NCBI RefSeq assembly: GCF_016724845.1
Contig: NZ_CP068082.1
Coordinates: 2,480,001 to 2,544,000 of the forward strand
Direction: 5' to 3'
Length of the DNA: 64,000 nt
Origin: Sphingobacterium spiritivorum
GTDB taxonomy: Bacteria; Bacteroidota; Bacteroidia; Sphingobacteriales; Sphingobacteriaceae
Part shown: positions 52,636 through 61,764 of the stretch, in pieces
How the letters are laid out: each line of letters begins with the position of its first letter
How positions within the stretch are numbered: position 1 is the stretch's first letter
Notes under the pieces: model-generated
The model's database searches: none
What the model saw: the letters and a program-made list of their open reading frames with translations, nothing else
What the model was told of the DNA's origin: nothing
Translations under genes and position numbers: made by a program

Positions 52636-52640
52636 TAAAA

Positions 52641-55100
52641 ATGACACAAGTAAATTTGAATACGCACAACATTACATTCAGGACTGTCTTAAAAATGACA
52701 GTCCTGGCTATTGCATTCTTTTTTATGCAAAAAACTGCGGATGCACAATTTACAATAACAGAGAATTTCAAAGGCGCGGTAAGTCCGGATATTATTCTGG
52801 GAGATGACTCCAAACTTACATCCGGTCAGGAAGATCCTGTAGGGGCAGGCTGGTTGAGGTTGACTCCGGACGATCAGAATAAGAAAGGATACGCTTTTAT
52901 AAATAAAACTTTTCCCTCATCATTAGGTATTATTGCAGATTTCGAATATAAAATCTGGAGAACCAAGGATGGCCGCGGTGGATTAAATGATGGTGGTGAC
53001 GGATTTTCAATTTTTCTTTTTGACGGAACGACTACAGCATCTCAATTTGCTCTTGGCGGATACGGAGGTTCATTAGGTTATGCCCGAAATAAAGATAACC
53101 CCAATAATAATAACGGACTAAAGAATGGTTACATCGGTATCGGTTTTGATGCTTTTGGTAACTTTACAAATAAATTTGCTCCAGATAAATTTACCGGAGC
53201 CAATCAGGCTGTACCAAACTCCATCACATTAAGGGGGAGTACCGGTACTGCCGATAATGCCACATCAAATCCGTTTCTGAAAAGTGTGAATATCTCCGGA
53301 ACGGGTACCGGAACAAAAACGGACGTTCCCGCTAATTATACAGGAACACTTGGTAACGGTTGGCAAAACCATATTGATTATAACAAAAGTTCGGGTACAA
53401 GTGCAGGGGCATACCCTACATCCAGACCTACGGATGGGGTATTCTACAGGAGAGTACAATTAGAGGTGATTCCAGTTGCAGGAAATAAATATAATATTAC
53501 ACTGAGATGGAAACGCGAAGGTCAGACTGATTTTGAGGAACTGATAACATATACAACAACAGAAGCTCCGCCGGCAATTTTGAAACTAGGTTTTGCAGCA
53601 TCTACAGGATGGGCTGTTAACTTCCATGAGTTGCGTAATTTGTTAGTAACAACTCCCGGAAACCTGCGGGTGGTGAAAAGGGCGGATAAAGACGTGTTAA
53701 GAAGTATCGCAGGAAGCGGAAGTGAAAATAAGGTAACTTATACCATAGAGGTTGTTAACGATACAGATGCTGACCTGACAAAAATTGATTTTAAGGATAA
53801 GATAACAGACGGAGACGGAAATCTGGTTACTCCGGATATGTTTACAATTAACAGTATTTCTTATTCCGGATTTTTAGCTGGAACCACGCTTCCCTCTACT
53901 TCGGCAACGAATGAATTTACAGGATCGCTAAACTTAGCAAAAAAGACTACCGGAAGAATAACGGTTACCGGTACATTAAATAAAATTCCAGCTGGAAATA
54001 TTCTTACGAATACGACTAACGTGATGCCTACAGATATTACCGATCAGGATCTTGAAAACAATACCTCTGTCGTCAATACACCGGTCATAGCGGAAAATGT
54101 GGATCTTACCCTTTTGAGTAATGTGCCTGATGCGTGTATAGATCCGGGAGCAGGAAATAATTTTGAAATCAAAGTTGTGAATAAAGGTAATCAGGCAACA
54201 ACAACAGCGAACAGAATTGTGGTAACAAAAGTGATCCCGTCAAATGTGACATTTACACAAAGTGCATCTGATTATAGCGGATGGACTCGATCCGTATCAG
54301 GATCTACTTATACCTATACAGCTACATTAGGTCTGGGGTCAGGAATAGTGGCTGCTAACCCAATCAAATATAACCTTAAACCCAATAGCGGAGTAACTAC
54401 ATATACCGATCAGACTTCTGTTAAATATTTGTCAGGAACATCTACGAGTACAACAGAACTGGAGCCGGTAGCAAACAGAGGCAATAATAGTCTCATCATA
54501 AATATGGTTGCTCCTCCTGTAGCACCTGTTGCGAACACACCTGTATATTACTGTATCGGTGAAACGGCGGTACCTCTTACGGCAACAGCCAGCGGATCGA
54601 ATACCCTCAGATGGTATACACAGACTACAGGTGTTCCTTTGGCAAATGCGCCAACTCCTTCAACCACTACTGCAGGCACATTTACATACTATGTGTCACA
54701 GACAAACGGGAATTGTGAAGGACCAATGACACCTATTCAGGTGATTGTTCAGCCCGTGCCTACTGCCGGTAGTATTGGTATAGATCAGACTATCTGTGAA
54801 AATTCAGTGCCTCAATTAATTACTTCTGTTCAGAATGGTACAATAGCAGGAAATACAACACTTACGTATCGTTGGGAACAATCCATAGACGGAGGCTCCA
54901 CATGGAATAATGTTGCCGGAACTTCCTCAACATTACAACCTGGTAAATTAAATAAAACCACGCAGTTCCGTAGAATCACAGTATCTTTGTCCTCTGGACA
55001 TACCTGTGAATCCGGATTTACAAATGTCATAACTATCCGGGTGAAAAACTGTAAAGTAATTACTAATCCGATATTGATCAATAAGGCCCGCAGGCAATAA
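52641..55100 (+). CDS. Secreted lectin-like/DUF11 surface protein
   Basis: 819 residues, five bases after the giant adhesin gene. The N-terminal signal is MTVLAIAFFFMQKTADAQ, so translation may begin at 52641 or at the ATG at 52695. Residues ~40-245 resemble an L-type (legume) lectin fold: GDGFSIFLFDGTTTASQFAL, GYIGIGFDAFGNFTNKF. Then come two DUF11-type repeats (VTYTIEVVNDTDADLTKIDF; FEIKVVNKGNQATTTANRIV), an Ig-like segment (YYVSQTNGNCEGPMTPIQVI) and another near the end. The protein ends NCKVITNPILINKARRQ, a basic tail shared with the next gene product. Likely a sugar-binding component of the surface structure. Confidence 0.82.
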   Translation: MTQVNLNTHNITFRTVLKMTVLAIAFFFMQKTADAQFTITENFKGAVSPDIILGDDSKLTSGQEDPVGAGWLRLTPDDQNKKGYAFINKTFPSSLGIIADFEYKIWRTKDGRGGLNDGGDGFSIFLFDGTTTASQFALGGYGGSLGYARNKDNPNNNNGLKNGYIGIGFDAFGNFTNKFAPDKFTGANQAVPNSITLRGSTGTADNATSNPFLKSVNISGTGTGTKTDVPANYTGTLGNGWQNHIDYNKSSGTSAGAYPTSRPTDGVFYRRVQLEVIPVAGNKYNITLRWKREGQTDFEELITYTTTEAPPAILKLGFAASTGWAVNFHELRNLLVTTPGNLRVVKRADKDVLRSIAGSGSENKVTYTIEVVNDTDADLTKIDFKDKITDGDGNLVTPDMFTINSISYSGFLAGTTLPSTSATNEFTGSLNLAKKTTGRITVTGTLNKIPAGNILTNTTNVMPTDITDQDLENNTSVVNTPVIAENVDLTLLSNVPDACIDPGAGNNFEIKVVNKGNQATTTANRIVVTKVIPSNVTFTQSASDYSGWTRSVSGSTYTYTATLGLGSGIVAANPIKYNLKPNSGVTTYTDQTSVKYLSGTSTSTTELEPVANRGNNSLIINMVAPPVAPVANTPVYYCIGETAVPLTATASGSNTLRWYTQTTGVPLANAPTPSTTTAGTFTYYVSQTNGNCEGPMTPIQVIVQPVPTAGSIGIDQTICENSVPQLITSVQNGTIAGNTTLTYRWEQSIDGGSTWNNVAGTSSTLQPGKLNKTTQFRRITVSLSSGHTCESGFTNVITIRVKNCKVITNPILINKARRQ

Positions 55101-55104
55101 GTGT

Positions 55105-56532
55105 ATGAGAAAGATTTTATTATTTATTCTGATTTTTGGCTTTTTTGTTCAGCAAAATGCTTCCGGGCAGTGTACGCTTCCTGCTGGTAAATTCGCTACG
55201 GCGGCCTTTGCTACTGGTGGAAGCAGTATATATAAAAATAATGTACTCTGGTTGACCTGGGGTGCGCAGGCTGCGACTGATACATATGGAAAACATAATC
55301 AGACACTTGCTAATGGGTCATCTTCATACGCTTCTATTAATATGGGTGGAGGACGTTATTTATGTATTCAGGCCACTATTTCTAATTTGGTGGGACTGAT
55401 TAATAGTTATGCTCCCGGAAATTATAGTGGAGACTCGATGGATGATATGTATAATATCGGTGGAACAGGAACCAATAACAAATTGGTAAGCGGTATCCGG
55501 AATACTACTGATGCCGCAAGTGTTAGTTTTACATTGACATGCAAAGCTACGATTGATGGAGTACCGGTGCGACTTAACGGAATGGTACTTGGAGATGCAG
55601 AGTCACTGGCAGCTGGTGAAAACTTTACAGCTACAGCTTCCGGAACATGGTCTATAGTGGATTTGAAGAAGAATACATCTGTAACAGGAGCTTATGAAGT
55701 AAGAAAAGATAATCTGACAGGAAATAAACAGAAATTATCCTTTCTACGAGGAAATGACAACAATACCGGCGCAGTCGCATTCCTTACCTTTAATGAGCAA
55801 GCCTTTCAGGGAACTGATCTTAGCGTATCTTTTGATGTAACGCTAAAAGGAGGTGGTCTGACTGCAATTTCTTTAGGGCTTTTACCTCCGGCTATAGATG
55901 GCGGTGATGCACCAGAAAGCTATGGAACTCCACTTCATATGATTGATGCGCTGAATGTGAAATACGATAATATTCCTGTAAATACGGTTGTAAATTTAAA
56001 TACAACTTCTTATCAGGTAGGTGGTCTGGAAGCACCTGTTTCAGGTTTTCTCGGAACAACCGGTCCTGATGCGGATAACAAACCACTATACAGTAAAGAT
56101 GCGATGGGAGATAATAATGACGGAATAGCCGGAGTCAATGAAGAAGATGCATGGCCTGCACAATACAAAAGCTTCTCTTATAAACTTTATTATAACCCAA
56201 ATCAAACTATAACGGTAGCGATTCCTTATAAAGCCTATAGAGACGGTTATATTGCCGGATGGATTGATTTTAACCAAAATGGTGTATTCGAAGCTTCAGA
56301 AAGAGCTGTTGCTACGGCTACGGCTTCCGGTACCTCTGTAAATCTGACATGGACCGTTCCGGCAAATCGTGTGATACGTAGCACATACGTTAGATTACGG
56401 TACGGCTATAATCTTAATGAACTTCAACTGCCTACGGGAAGTGCTGTCGGAGGAGAAGTAGAGGATCATAAAATATTCATACAGGGTAGTGCAATCACAA
56501 ATCCGATGTTGCCGAATAAAGGCAAGAAATAA
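55105..56532 (+). CDS. CshA-type fibrillar/GEVED-domain surface protein
   Basis: 475 residues, four bases after the previous stop; signal peptide MRKILLFILIFGFFVQQNASG. Residues ~25-265 are a beta-rich domain resembling the CshA-type non-repetitive adhesin domain (VLWLTWGAQAATD; YLCIQATISNLVG; VAFLTFNEQAFQGTDLSVSF). The C-terminal ~120 residues are a GEVED domain (GYIAGWIDFNQNGVFEASER; STYVRLRYGYN; GGEVEDHKIFI). The end, GSAITNPMLPNKGKK, matches the tail of the preceding protein (ITNP, L, NK, basic residues). No standard T9SS domain. Likely a structural or adhesive part of the same assembly. Confidence 0.83.
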   Translation: MRKILLFILIFGFFVQQNASGQCTLPAGKFATAAFATGGSSIYKNNVLWLTWGAQAATDTYGKHNQTLANGSSSYASINMGGGRYLCIQATISNLVGLINSYAPGNYSGDSMDDMYNIGGTGTNNKLVSGIRNTTDAASVSFTLTCKATIDGVPVRLNGMVLGDAESLAAGENFTATASGTWSIVDLKKNTSVTGAYEVRKDNLTGNKQKLSFLRGNDNNTGAVAFLTFNEQAFQGTDLSVSFDVTLKGGGLTAISLGLLPPAIDGGDAPESYGTPLHMIDALNVKYDNIPVNTVVNLNTTSYQVGGLEAPVSGFLGTTGPDADNKPLYSKDAMGDNNDGIAGVNEEDAWPAQYKSFSYKLYYNPNQTITVAIPYKAYRDGYIAGWIDFNQNGVFEASERAVATATASGTSVNLTWTVPANRVIRSTYVRLRYGYNLNELQLPTGSAVGGEVEDHKIFIQGSAITNPMLPNKGKK

Positions 56533-56563
56533 GAAGGAAAGAATCATTCAAACAAGAACTGAT

Positions 56564-58153
56564 ATGATCAATAAGATAAAAATATTTTTGTTAATTCTGA
56601 TTTTGCCGTTCGGGCTGAAAGGATTTGCACAGGATGGTAAAAAAAGTTTGTTTTCAGACAACGGGCGTATGGTTGTAGCCGAAGGAACTTCAGATGTTGT
56701 GTATTCGGAGAGTCTGTATATTGGTCCTGATGCGGACTGGCAGATCAATGGAGACCTGTATGTGTATAGTAAACAGATCTGGATAGCACCTACTGCCAGG
56801 ATTCGTGGTGCTGGTAAACTGATTCTGAAAGATCCTGGAACTAATCCATACTATGCAGGTTGGGGTAATCAGGCAACAGTCATTGATGGAAATGACGGAG
56901 AATTTATTGCTGTGAATATCATCATCGATAATCCTTCAAATATTAAACTAGCTGATATAACCGACCCGGGATACAATCTGAAGGAGAAGACAGATAATAT
57001 TGCTGCGCTGAAAGTTGCTTCAAATATAGATTTCAATGTTAAGGGCGGAGATATCCTGCTGAATGGTTACGAGCTTGTACTGGGAGCCGAAGCACAGTTG
57101 CTGAACGCAGGTAGTATTAACAGTCCTAATCAGAATATAAACGGATATGTGGTTACAGGCAATATCACGAAGAGTCTTTTGATTAAAAGTTTCAAAGCTG
57201 GGGAGAAATTCCTGTTCCCGATAGGTATTGATGAGAGTAGTTATACACCTGCAATCCTGACTCCTCAGGGAGAGAGCAGACTTTATGTCGGAGTAGTAGA
57301 TTATGAGGCTGCCGGTGCAAATATAGAGCTTAAAGATAAAGAAATCGGTATGGACAGAGTATGGCATGTGTTCGCTGATAAAAACCTGCTTTCAGATTAT
57401 ACACTGATCCATCAGTCCATCACTAACGGTAAAATGTATGTTGACAAAACAGCTGAAATCATGCAGTATACCGGCAATGGCAACTGGGTTGGAGATGTGA
57501 CCAAACTGGAATCTACAGGTGTACACACCCGGCAAGCTCTTCAAACGTATGCTGCACGTACTATTTCCGGAACATGGATGACGAAGCTGAGCTTTAAAGG
57601 ACCTGTTGCAAACGACGACACCTTCGATCTGCCTTATGCGGATGAATACACAAAAAATGAGAATGTATTCCATATCCTGCAGAATGATGATGCCGGAACA
57701 AGTCCCATTGTAGTATCCTCTGTAACGATAGTAATCCCTCCTTCACATGGTAAGATTACGGTGAATGTAGACGGAACAGTAACTTATATTCCTGATCCGG
57801 GGTTCGTAGGGGTGGATGAGTTTGAATACAGTATTACAGATGAAAACGGATTGTCTGATACAGCTAAAGTGACAATTAATGTAAACGCACGTGATCTGCA
57901 TATTCCGAATGTATTTACACCTAACGGAGACGGGATCAATGACTACTTTGAGATTATCGGTTATGAATATTATGATCGTATCGGAGTGACAATCGTGAAC
58001 CGATGGGGAAATGAAGTATACCGCAATAACAGTTATGATAACAGATGGGAAGGTAGCGGTCTTAATTCAGGCACCTATTTCTATATCATCGAAGCGGTGA
58101 AAGACGGTAAAAGCCGTATATTTAAAGGGGATGTACTGATCAAACGCAATTAG
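56564..58153 (+). CDS. T9SS type B sorting (gliding-motility-associated) surface protein with Ig-like domain
   Basis: 529 residues from the ATG at 56564, which starts a signal peptide (MINKIKIFLLILILPFGLKG); an in-frame upstream ATG inside the previous gene is rejected. Residues ~30-340 are an uncharacterised beta-rich region, ~345-440 a cadherin/Ig-like domain (PVANDDTFDLPYAD; PPSHGKITVNVDGTVTYIPD; DEFEYSITDENGLSDTAKVT). The last ~90 are the gliding-motility C-terminal (CHU_C) domain: IPNVFTPNGDGINDYFEI, VTIVNRWGNEVYR, LNSGTYFYIIEA, GDVLIKRN. This type B signal directs export through the type IX system, normally with help of a PorP/SprF protein, encoded next. Confidence 0.92.
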   Translation: MINKIKIFLLILILPFGLKGFAQDGKKSLFSDNGRMVVAEGTSDVVYSESLYIGPDADWQINGDLYVYSKQIWIAPTARIRGAGKLILKDPGTNPYYAGWGNQATVIDGNDGEFIAVNIIIDNPSNIKLADITDPGYNLKEKTDNIAALKVASNIDFNVKGGDILLNGYELVLGAEAQLLNAGSINSPNQNINGYVVTGNITKSLLIKSFKAGEKFLFPIGIDESSYTPAILTPQGESRLYVGVVDYEAAGANIELKDKEIGMDRVWHVFADKNLLSDYTLIHQSITNGKMYVDKTAEIMQYTGNGNWVGDVTKLESTGVHTRQALQTYAARTISGTWMTKLSFKGPVANDDTFDLPYADEYTKNENVFHILQNDDAGTSPIVVSSVTIVIPPSHGKITVNVDGTVTYIPDPGFVGVDEFEYSITDENGLSDTAKVTINVNARDLHIPNVFTPNGDGINDYFEIIGYEYYDRIGVTIVNRWGNEVYRNNSYDNRWEGSGLNSGTYFYIIEAVKDGKSRIFKGDVLIKRN

Positions 58154-58193
58154 AATAAAGAAATAAAAGAATCAACATCAAAATATAGTTGAG

Positions 58194-59204
58194 ATGAAAT
58201 ACGGAAAATATATACTGATGATTGTGGGTATACTGGGACTGCGTAGTGTTGAAGCGCAGCAGAGTATCCAGTTTACGCAATATATCTTCAATTCGATGAG
58301 TGTCAATCCCGCTTATGCCGGATACAAAGAGGAGTGGTTTGCTCAGGTTGGTCTTCGCAGTCAGTGGACCGGTTGGGAAGGAGCTCCGAAGACTGGTACG
58401 GTATCTATAGATGGGGTGATAGATCCTGTATCCAAACGTCATGGTGTTGGTCTCAATATTACTGCTGATAAACTTGGCGCACAGGCTGCAACATCTATAT
58501 ATGGCAATTATGCTTTCCGTCTGCAACTGGATGATGAAGATACACAGCGATTAAGTCTCGGTATCGCAGGGGGTGTTACTCAATATAGTCTCGATGGAAA
58601 TAAACTTGATCCGAATCAACCCGGAGACCCGACGATTCCGACAGGTAAGATCTCAGACTGGGCACCGGATATTCGTTTAGGGGTATATTATTACAATCCG
58701 CGCTGGTATGCAGGAGTTTCAGTTCAGGATCTGTTTAACGGAACAAATTCAGGCTCAGATTACCGGTTCAACCAGAATACCTCAGAGAGTTTGTATCGTA
58801 CAATCAGTGGTTACCTGATTGCAGGAGCTCTGTTCGAACTAAGCCAGGGGGTACACCTGAGACCGAGTATGTTGATCAAAGAAGATTTTAAAGGGCCTAC
58901 TTCACTGGATGTAAACGCCATGTTCGTATTCAACAGTAAATTCTGGATCGGAGCGGGATATCGTACCCGTGCTAAGATCTTCAACCGCACCTATCAGGAT
59001 CGTACCGTAGACAAATTAAGTGCTATGAATGCGATTACAGGTATTGCGCAGTTCTATGCAACAGAGCGTCTTCGTATCGGCTATTCCTATGATGCGATGA
59101 TCAACAGAATGAGCGGATTGCAGAATGGATCACATGAGATCACACTTGGACTTACGTTTGGTCGCAGAGGAGCAAGCCAGTATCTGAGTCCGCGTTTCTT
59201 TTAG
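58194..59204 (+). CDS. PorP/SprF-family outer membrane protein
   Basis: 336 residues: signal peptide MKYGKYILMIVGILGLRSVEAQ, then the family start QSIQFTQYIFNSMSVNPAYA followed by AGYKEEWFAQVGLRSQWTG. The rest is beta-barrel-like, alternating strands to the end. PorP/SprF proteins work with the type IX machinery to move or hold type B-signal cargo such as SprB at the surface. It directly follows the type B cargo gene (40 bases) and precedes a PorE-like gene, the same grouping as in adhesin loci of Flavobacterium, so it is probably the dedicated partner of this operon. Confidence 0.92.
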   Translation: MKYGKYILMIVGILGLRSVEAQQSIQFTQYIFNSMSVNPAYAGYKEEWFAQVGLRSQWTGWEGAPKTGTVSIDGVIDPVSKRHGVGLNITADKLGAQAATSIYGNYAFRLQLDDEDTQRLSLGIAGGVTQYSLDGNKLDPNQPGDPTIPTGKISDWAPDIRLGVYYYNPRWYAGVSVQDLFNGTNSGSDYRFNQNTSESLYRTISGYLIAGALFELSQGVHLRPSMLIKEDFKGPTSLDVNAMFVFNSKFWIGAGYRTRAKIFNRTYQDRTVDKLSAMNAITGIAQFYATERLRIGYSYDAMINRMSGLQNGSHEITLGLTFGRRGASQYLSPRFF

Positions 59205-59282
59205 TAAAGGGTTATAAGGTTATAGAGTTAATAGCGTATGGTATTGCTATATCACCATATCGCAGAATAACATACAAATACA

Positions 59283-61235
59283 ATGAAGGTAAAGAATATA
59301 TATAGGTTGCTCGTTATCGCCATATTGATGATAGGCGGGCTAACTTCTGTAGAAGGTCAGGAACAGCTTAGTCTGCGTTCTACAGCAGATAAACTGTATT
59401 ATCAGTACGAATATTATAATGCTTCACGGATTTATGAGAAACTGGTAGACACAAAGAAACCTCGTGTACAGGATATGGAGCGTCTTGCAGAATGCTATTA
59501 CCGGATTAATGATTATACATTAGCTCAAAACTGGTATGCCCGTGTGATAGATGGTGGTAAGTTTTCAGATCAGTCTCAGCTGAACTATGCTGAAACGCTT
59601 AAGAAGAACGGAAATTATGCAGCCGCAAAAGAGCAGTTTACACAATATGGTACACGTACGGGGAAGACTGCAGAAGTATCTCTTGCCATACAGGGAGCGG
59701 ATTCTGCTGTGGTATGGATGGCAAATCCAACACTTCATAAACTGAAGAATGAAGAGACAATCAATACCCGTTATTCAGAGTTCGGTACGACACCTTTGTA
59801 CAACAGTGTGTTATATGTCGGAGAACCGAGTGGATGGGATGGGAAAACATCAGGGATGACAGGACGGCCATATCTGCGCATTTATTCATCCAGCAAAGAA
59901 AATGATGGTATTACGTTAAAATATCCAAGCATCTTACCGGACGTATTTAATAATGCACCTTATCACGTAGGTCCTGTAGCAGCTAATAAAGAAGAAAATA
60001 TACTATTCGTAACCCGTACTCACCCGGGGGAAGATGCGGAGAAACAACGTTCAGGTAACTATAGGTTCAAGAAACACAATCTGGAACTGTTGATCTATAC
60101 ACGATCCGGAGATAGCTGGACCGAAGTTGCATTCCCTTATAATAATGTAAAGAGCTATTCAGTAGGACATGCAGCCTTGAGTGACGATGAGCAAACACTT
60201 TATTTTGCTTCGGATATGCCGGGAGGTAAAGGGGGCGTAGATATCTGGTATTGTATACGTCAGGCTGATGGAAGCTGGGGCACTCCGGTCAATGCCGGCG
60301 AAGAGATCAACTCTGCAGGTGACGAAATGTTCCCTTCCGTTTTCGGTAGTAAGCTGTACTATTCCAGTAATGGTTTTGCCGGAATGGGCGGGCTGGATAT
60401 ATTTGTAGCAGAAGGACAACAGCATACATTTCATAACAGACATAACCTGCGTTTCCCTGTCAATTCAGCTTCTGATGATTTTTGCTATGTAATGGTGAGT
60501 GACAGTCCCGAGTCCTTTTACGGATATGTTTCTTCAGACCGCAGCGGAGGTAAAGGGCTGGACGATATTTACTCCTTTTCGTACGATAAACCAAAGATAC
60601 GTATCCGCCTGGAAGGCCAGACACTTAACAAAGTGACTTCAGATCAGATAGAAGATGTACAACTTACATTGCTGGATGATAAAGGACAGGTTGTTTTAAG
60701 AAGATTGAGTGATGCAAAGGGAGCGTTTACATTTCCTGTGGATGCCCGTACCAATTACCGCGTAGTAGCGGAGAAGATAAAATTTCATGGAGATTCTGTT
60801 GCTGTACCGGCATTGTACCCGCAGAAAGATACCACGATCAGACTTACCCTTCGTTTACAGCCCGTAATAGAAAAAGGAACAAGCTTTGTGCTGGAGAATA
60901 TCTACTACGATCTGGATAAATACAATATCCGGGAGGATGCTAAGCCGATTCTGAATCAACTGGTAAGAACGATGCGTGACAATCCTACGCTTAAGATTGA
61001 GCTTTCCAGTCATACAGACAGTCGTGCTACAGCGAAATATAATATGAAGCTTTCGCAGAACCGGGCACAGGCCGCTGTAGATTATATTGTAAGCAGAGGT
61101 ATAGCACGTGACCGGATTGTTGCGAAAGGATATGGAGAGAGTAAACTTGTCAATAAGTGTGCAGATGGTGTCAAATGTTCAGACGCTGAGCATCAGGCCA
61201 ATCGTCGCACGGAAATAAAGGTGCTAGAGTATTAG
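59283..61235 (+). CDS. PorE-like OmpA-family protein (TPR, beta-propeller, OmpA_C)
   Basis: 650 residues: signal peptide MKVKNIYRLLVIAILMIGGL plus a few more; tetratricopeptide-like helices ~30-135 (ADKLYYQYEYYNASRIYEKL; NGNYAAAKEQFTQYG); a WD40/PD40-type propeller ~150-440 (DEQTLYFASDMPGGKGGVDI; SKLYYSSNGFAGMGGLDIF). A carboxypeptidase-regulatory-like beta domain spans ~450-530. The C-terminal OmpA domain (NIYYDLDKYNIREDAKPILN; ELSSHTDSRATAKYNMKLSQ; RRTEIKVLEY) binds peptidoglycan. This order equals PorE of Porphyromonas, which anchors the type IX system to the cell wall. Here it closes the adhesin operon and probably anchors the locus-specific PorP/SprF complex. Confidence 0.92.
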   Translation: MKVKNIYRLLVIAILMIGGLTSVEGQEQLSLRSTADKLYYQYEYYNASRIYEKLVDTKKPRVQDMERLAECYYRINDYTLAQNWYARVIDGGKFSDQSQLNYAETLKKNGNYAAAKEQFTQYGTRTGKTAEVSLAIQGADSAVVWMANPTLHKLKNEETINTRYSEFGTTPLYNSVLYVGEPSGWDGKTSGMTGRPYLRIYSSSKENDGITLKYPSILPDVFNNAPYHVGPVAANKEENILFVTRTHPGEDAEKQRSGNYRFKKHNLELLIYTRSGDSWTEVAFPYNNVKSYSVGHAALSDDEQTLYFASDMPGGKGGVDIWYCIRQADGSWGTPVNAGEEINSAGDEMFPSVFGSKLYYSSNGFAGMGGLDIFVAEGQQHTFHNRHNLRFPVNSASDDFCYVMVSDSPESFYGYVSSDRSGGKGLDDIYSFSYDKPKIRIRLEGQTLNKVTSDQIEDVQLTLLDDKGQVVLRRLSDAKGAFTFPVDARTNYRVVAEKIKFHGDSVAVPALYPQKDTTIRLTLRLQPVIEKGTSFVLENIYYDLDKYNIREDAKPILNQLVRTMRDNPTLKIELSSHTDSRATAKYNMKLSQNRAQAAVDYIVSRGIARDRIVAKGYGESKLVNKCADGVKCSDAEHQANRRTEIKVLEY

Positions 61236-61262
61236 TAACTACCTATTTATGAATCGTTGAAG

Positions 61263-61292
61263 AAGTCCGCTGGTACCAGCGGACTTTTTTTT
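61263..61292 (+). terminator. Terminator of the adhesin/T9SS operon
   Basis: AAGTCCGCTGGT and ACCAGCGGACTT are perfectly palindromic (61263-61286), followed by T's. It is the first strong terminator after the giant adhesin gene, supporting a single six-gene transcription unit. Confidence 0.92.
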
Positions 61293-61553
61293 GTTTTTGT
61301 AACTTTTTTGATATTTATAAGTGAAAACATATATTGCTTATACAATAATTGCTTTTGTTACGATTTTTTTACATTCCAAAATGTAAAATACGACTTGTTA
61401 AATTTGTGTTAAAAATTTTGTTAATAAGTGTTAATTGTGTCTTATGTTCTGTTTTTTATTATATATTCCAAACTATATTCTTTTTTCAAAAAAATAAATT
61501 TTGTCTTCATATTCTGAAAATAATGAAATAGAAAACGCATAATGTTAAAATAC

Positions 61554-61764
61554 TTGCAATAACAACAGTGCGTTTATATATTTGCTCTCCCCAATCAGGA
61601 TAGTCTCAATTATATTCTCTACCATTTATTCGCTTTAGCGGATCTGATAGAATCGATTTCAAATGACTTTCGTTGGTGTATATGGTTCTCACTCATCTGA
61701 TGACCATTATTATAATAAGTTGGATGCATTTTTATACATCATATAATTAATTAAAACACAACAG
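61554..61764 (+). promoter_or_regulatory. Promoter and long leader of the SusC/RagA gene
   Basis: TTG at 61554-61556, 20 bases, and a perfect TATATTTG at 61577-61584 predict a start near 61590, giving a ~175-base untranslated leader. The leader holds a small CGCT/AGCG hairpin (about 61630-61639) and a GATG/CATC stem near the start codon. Long leaders are common for SusC-type genes. The stretch 61293-61553 is very AT-rich and shows nothing else I can support. Confidence 0.6.

Noticed and set aside
61349..61531. A 60-codon plus-strand frame after the adhesin operon
   Set aside because: It lies in very AT-rich sequence, has an atypical Phe/Leu/Lys/Ile composition and no ribosome site or promoter.
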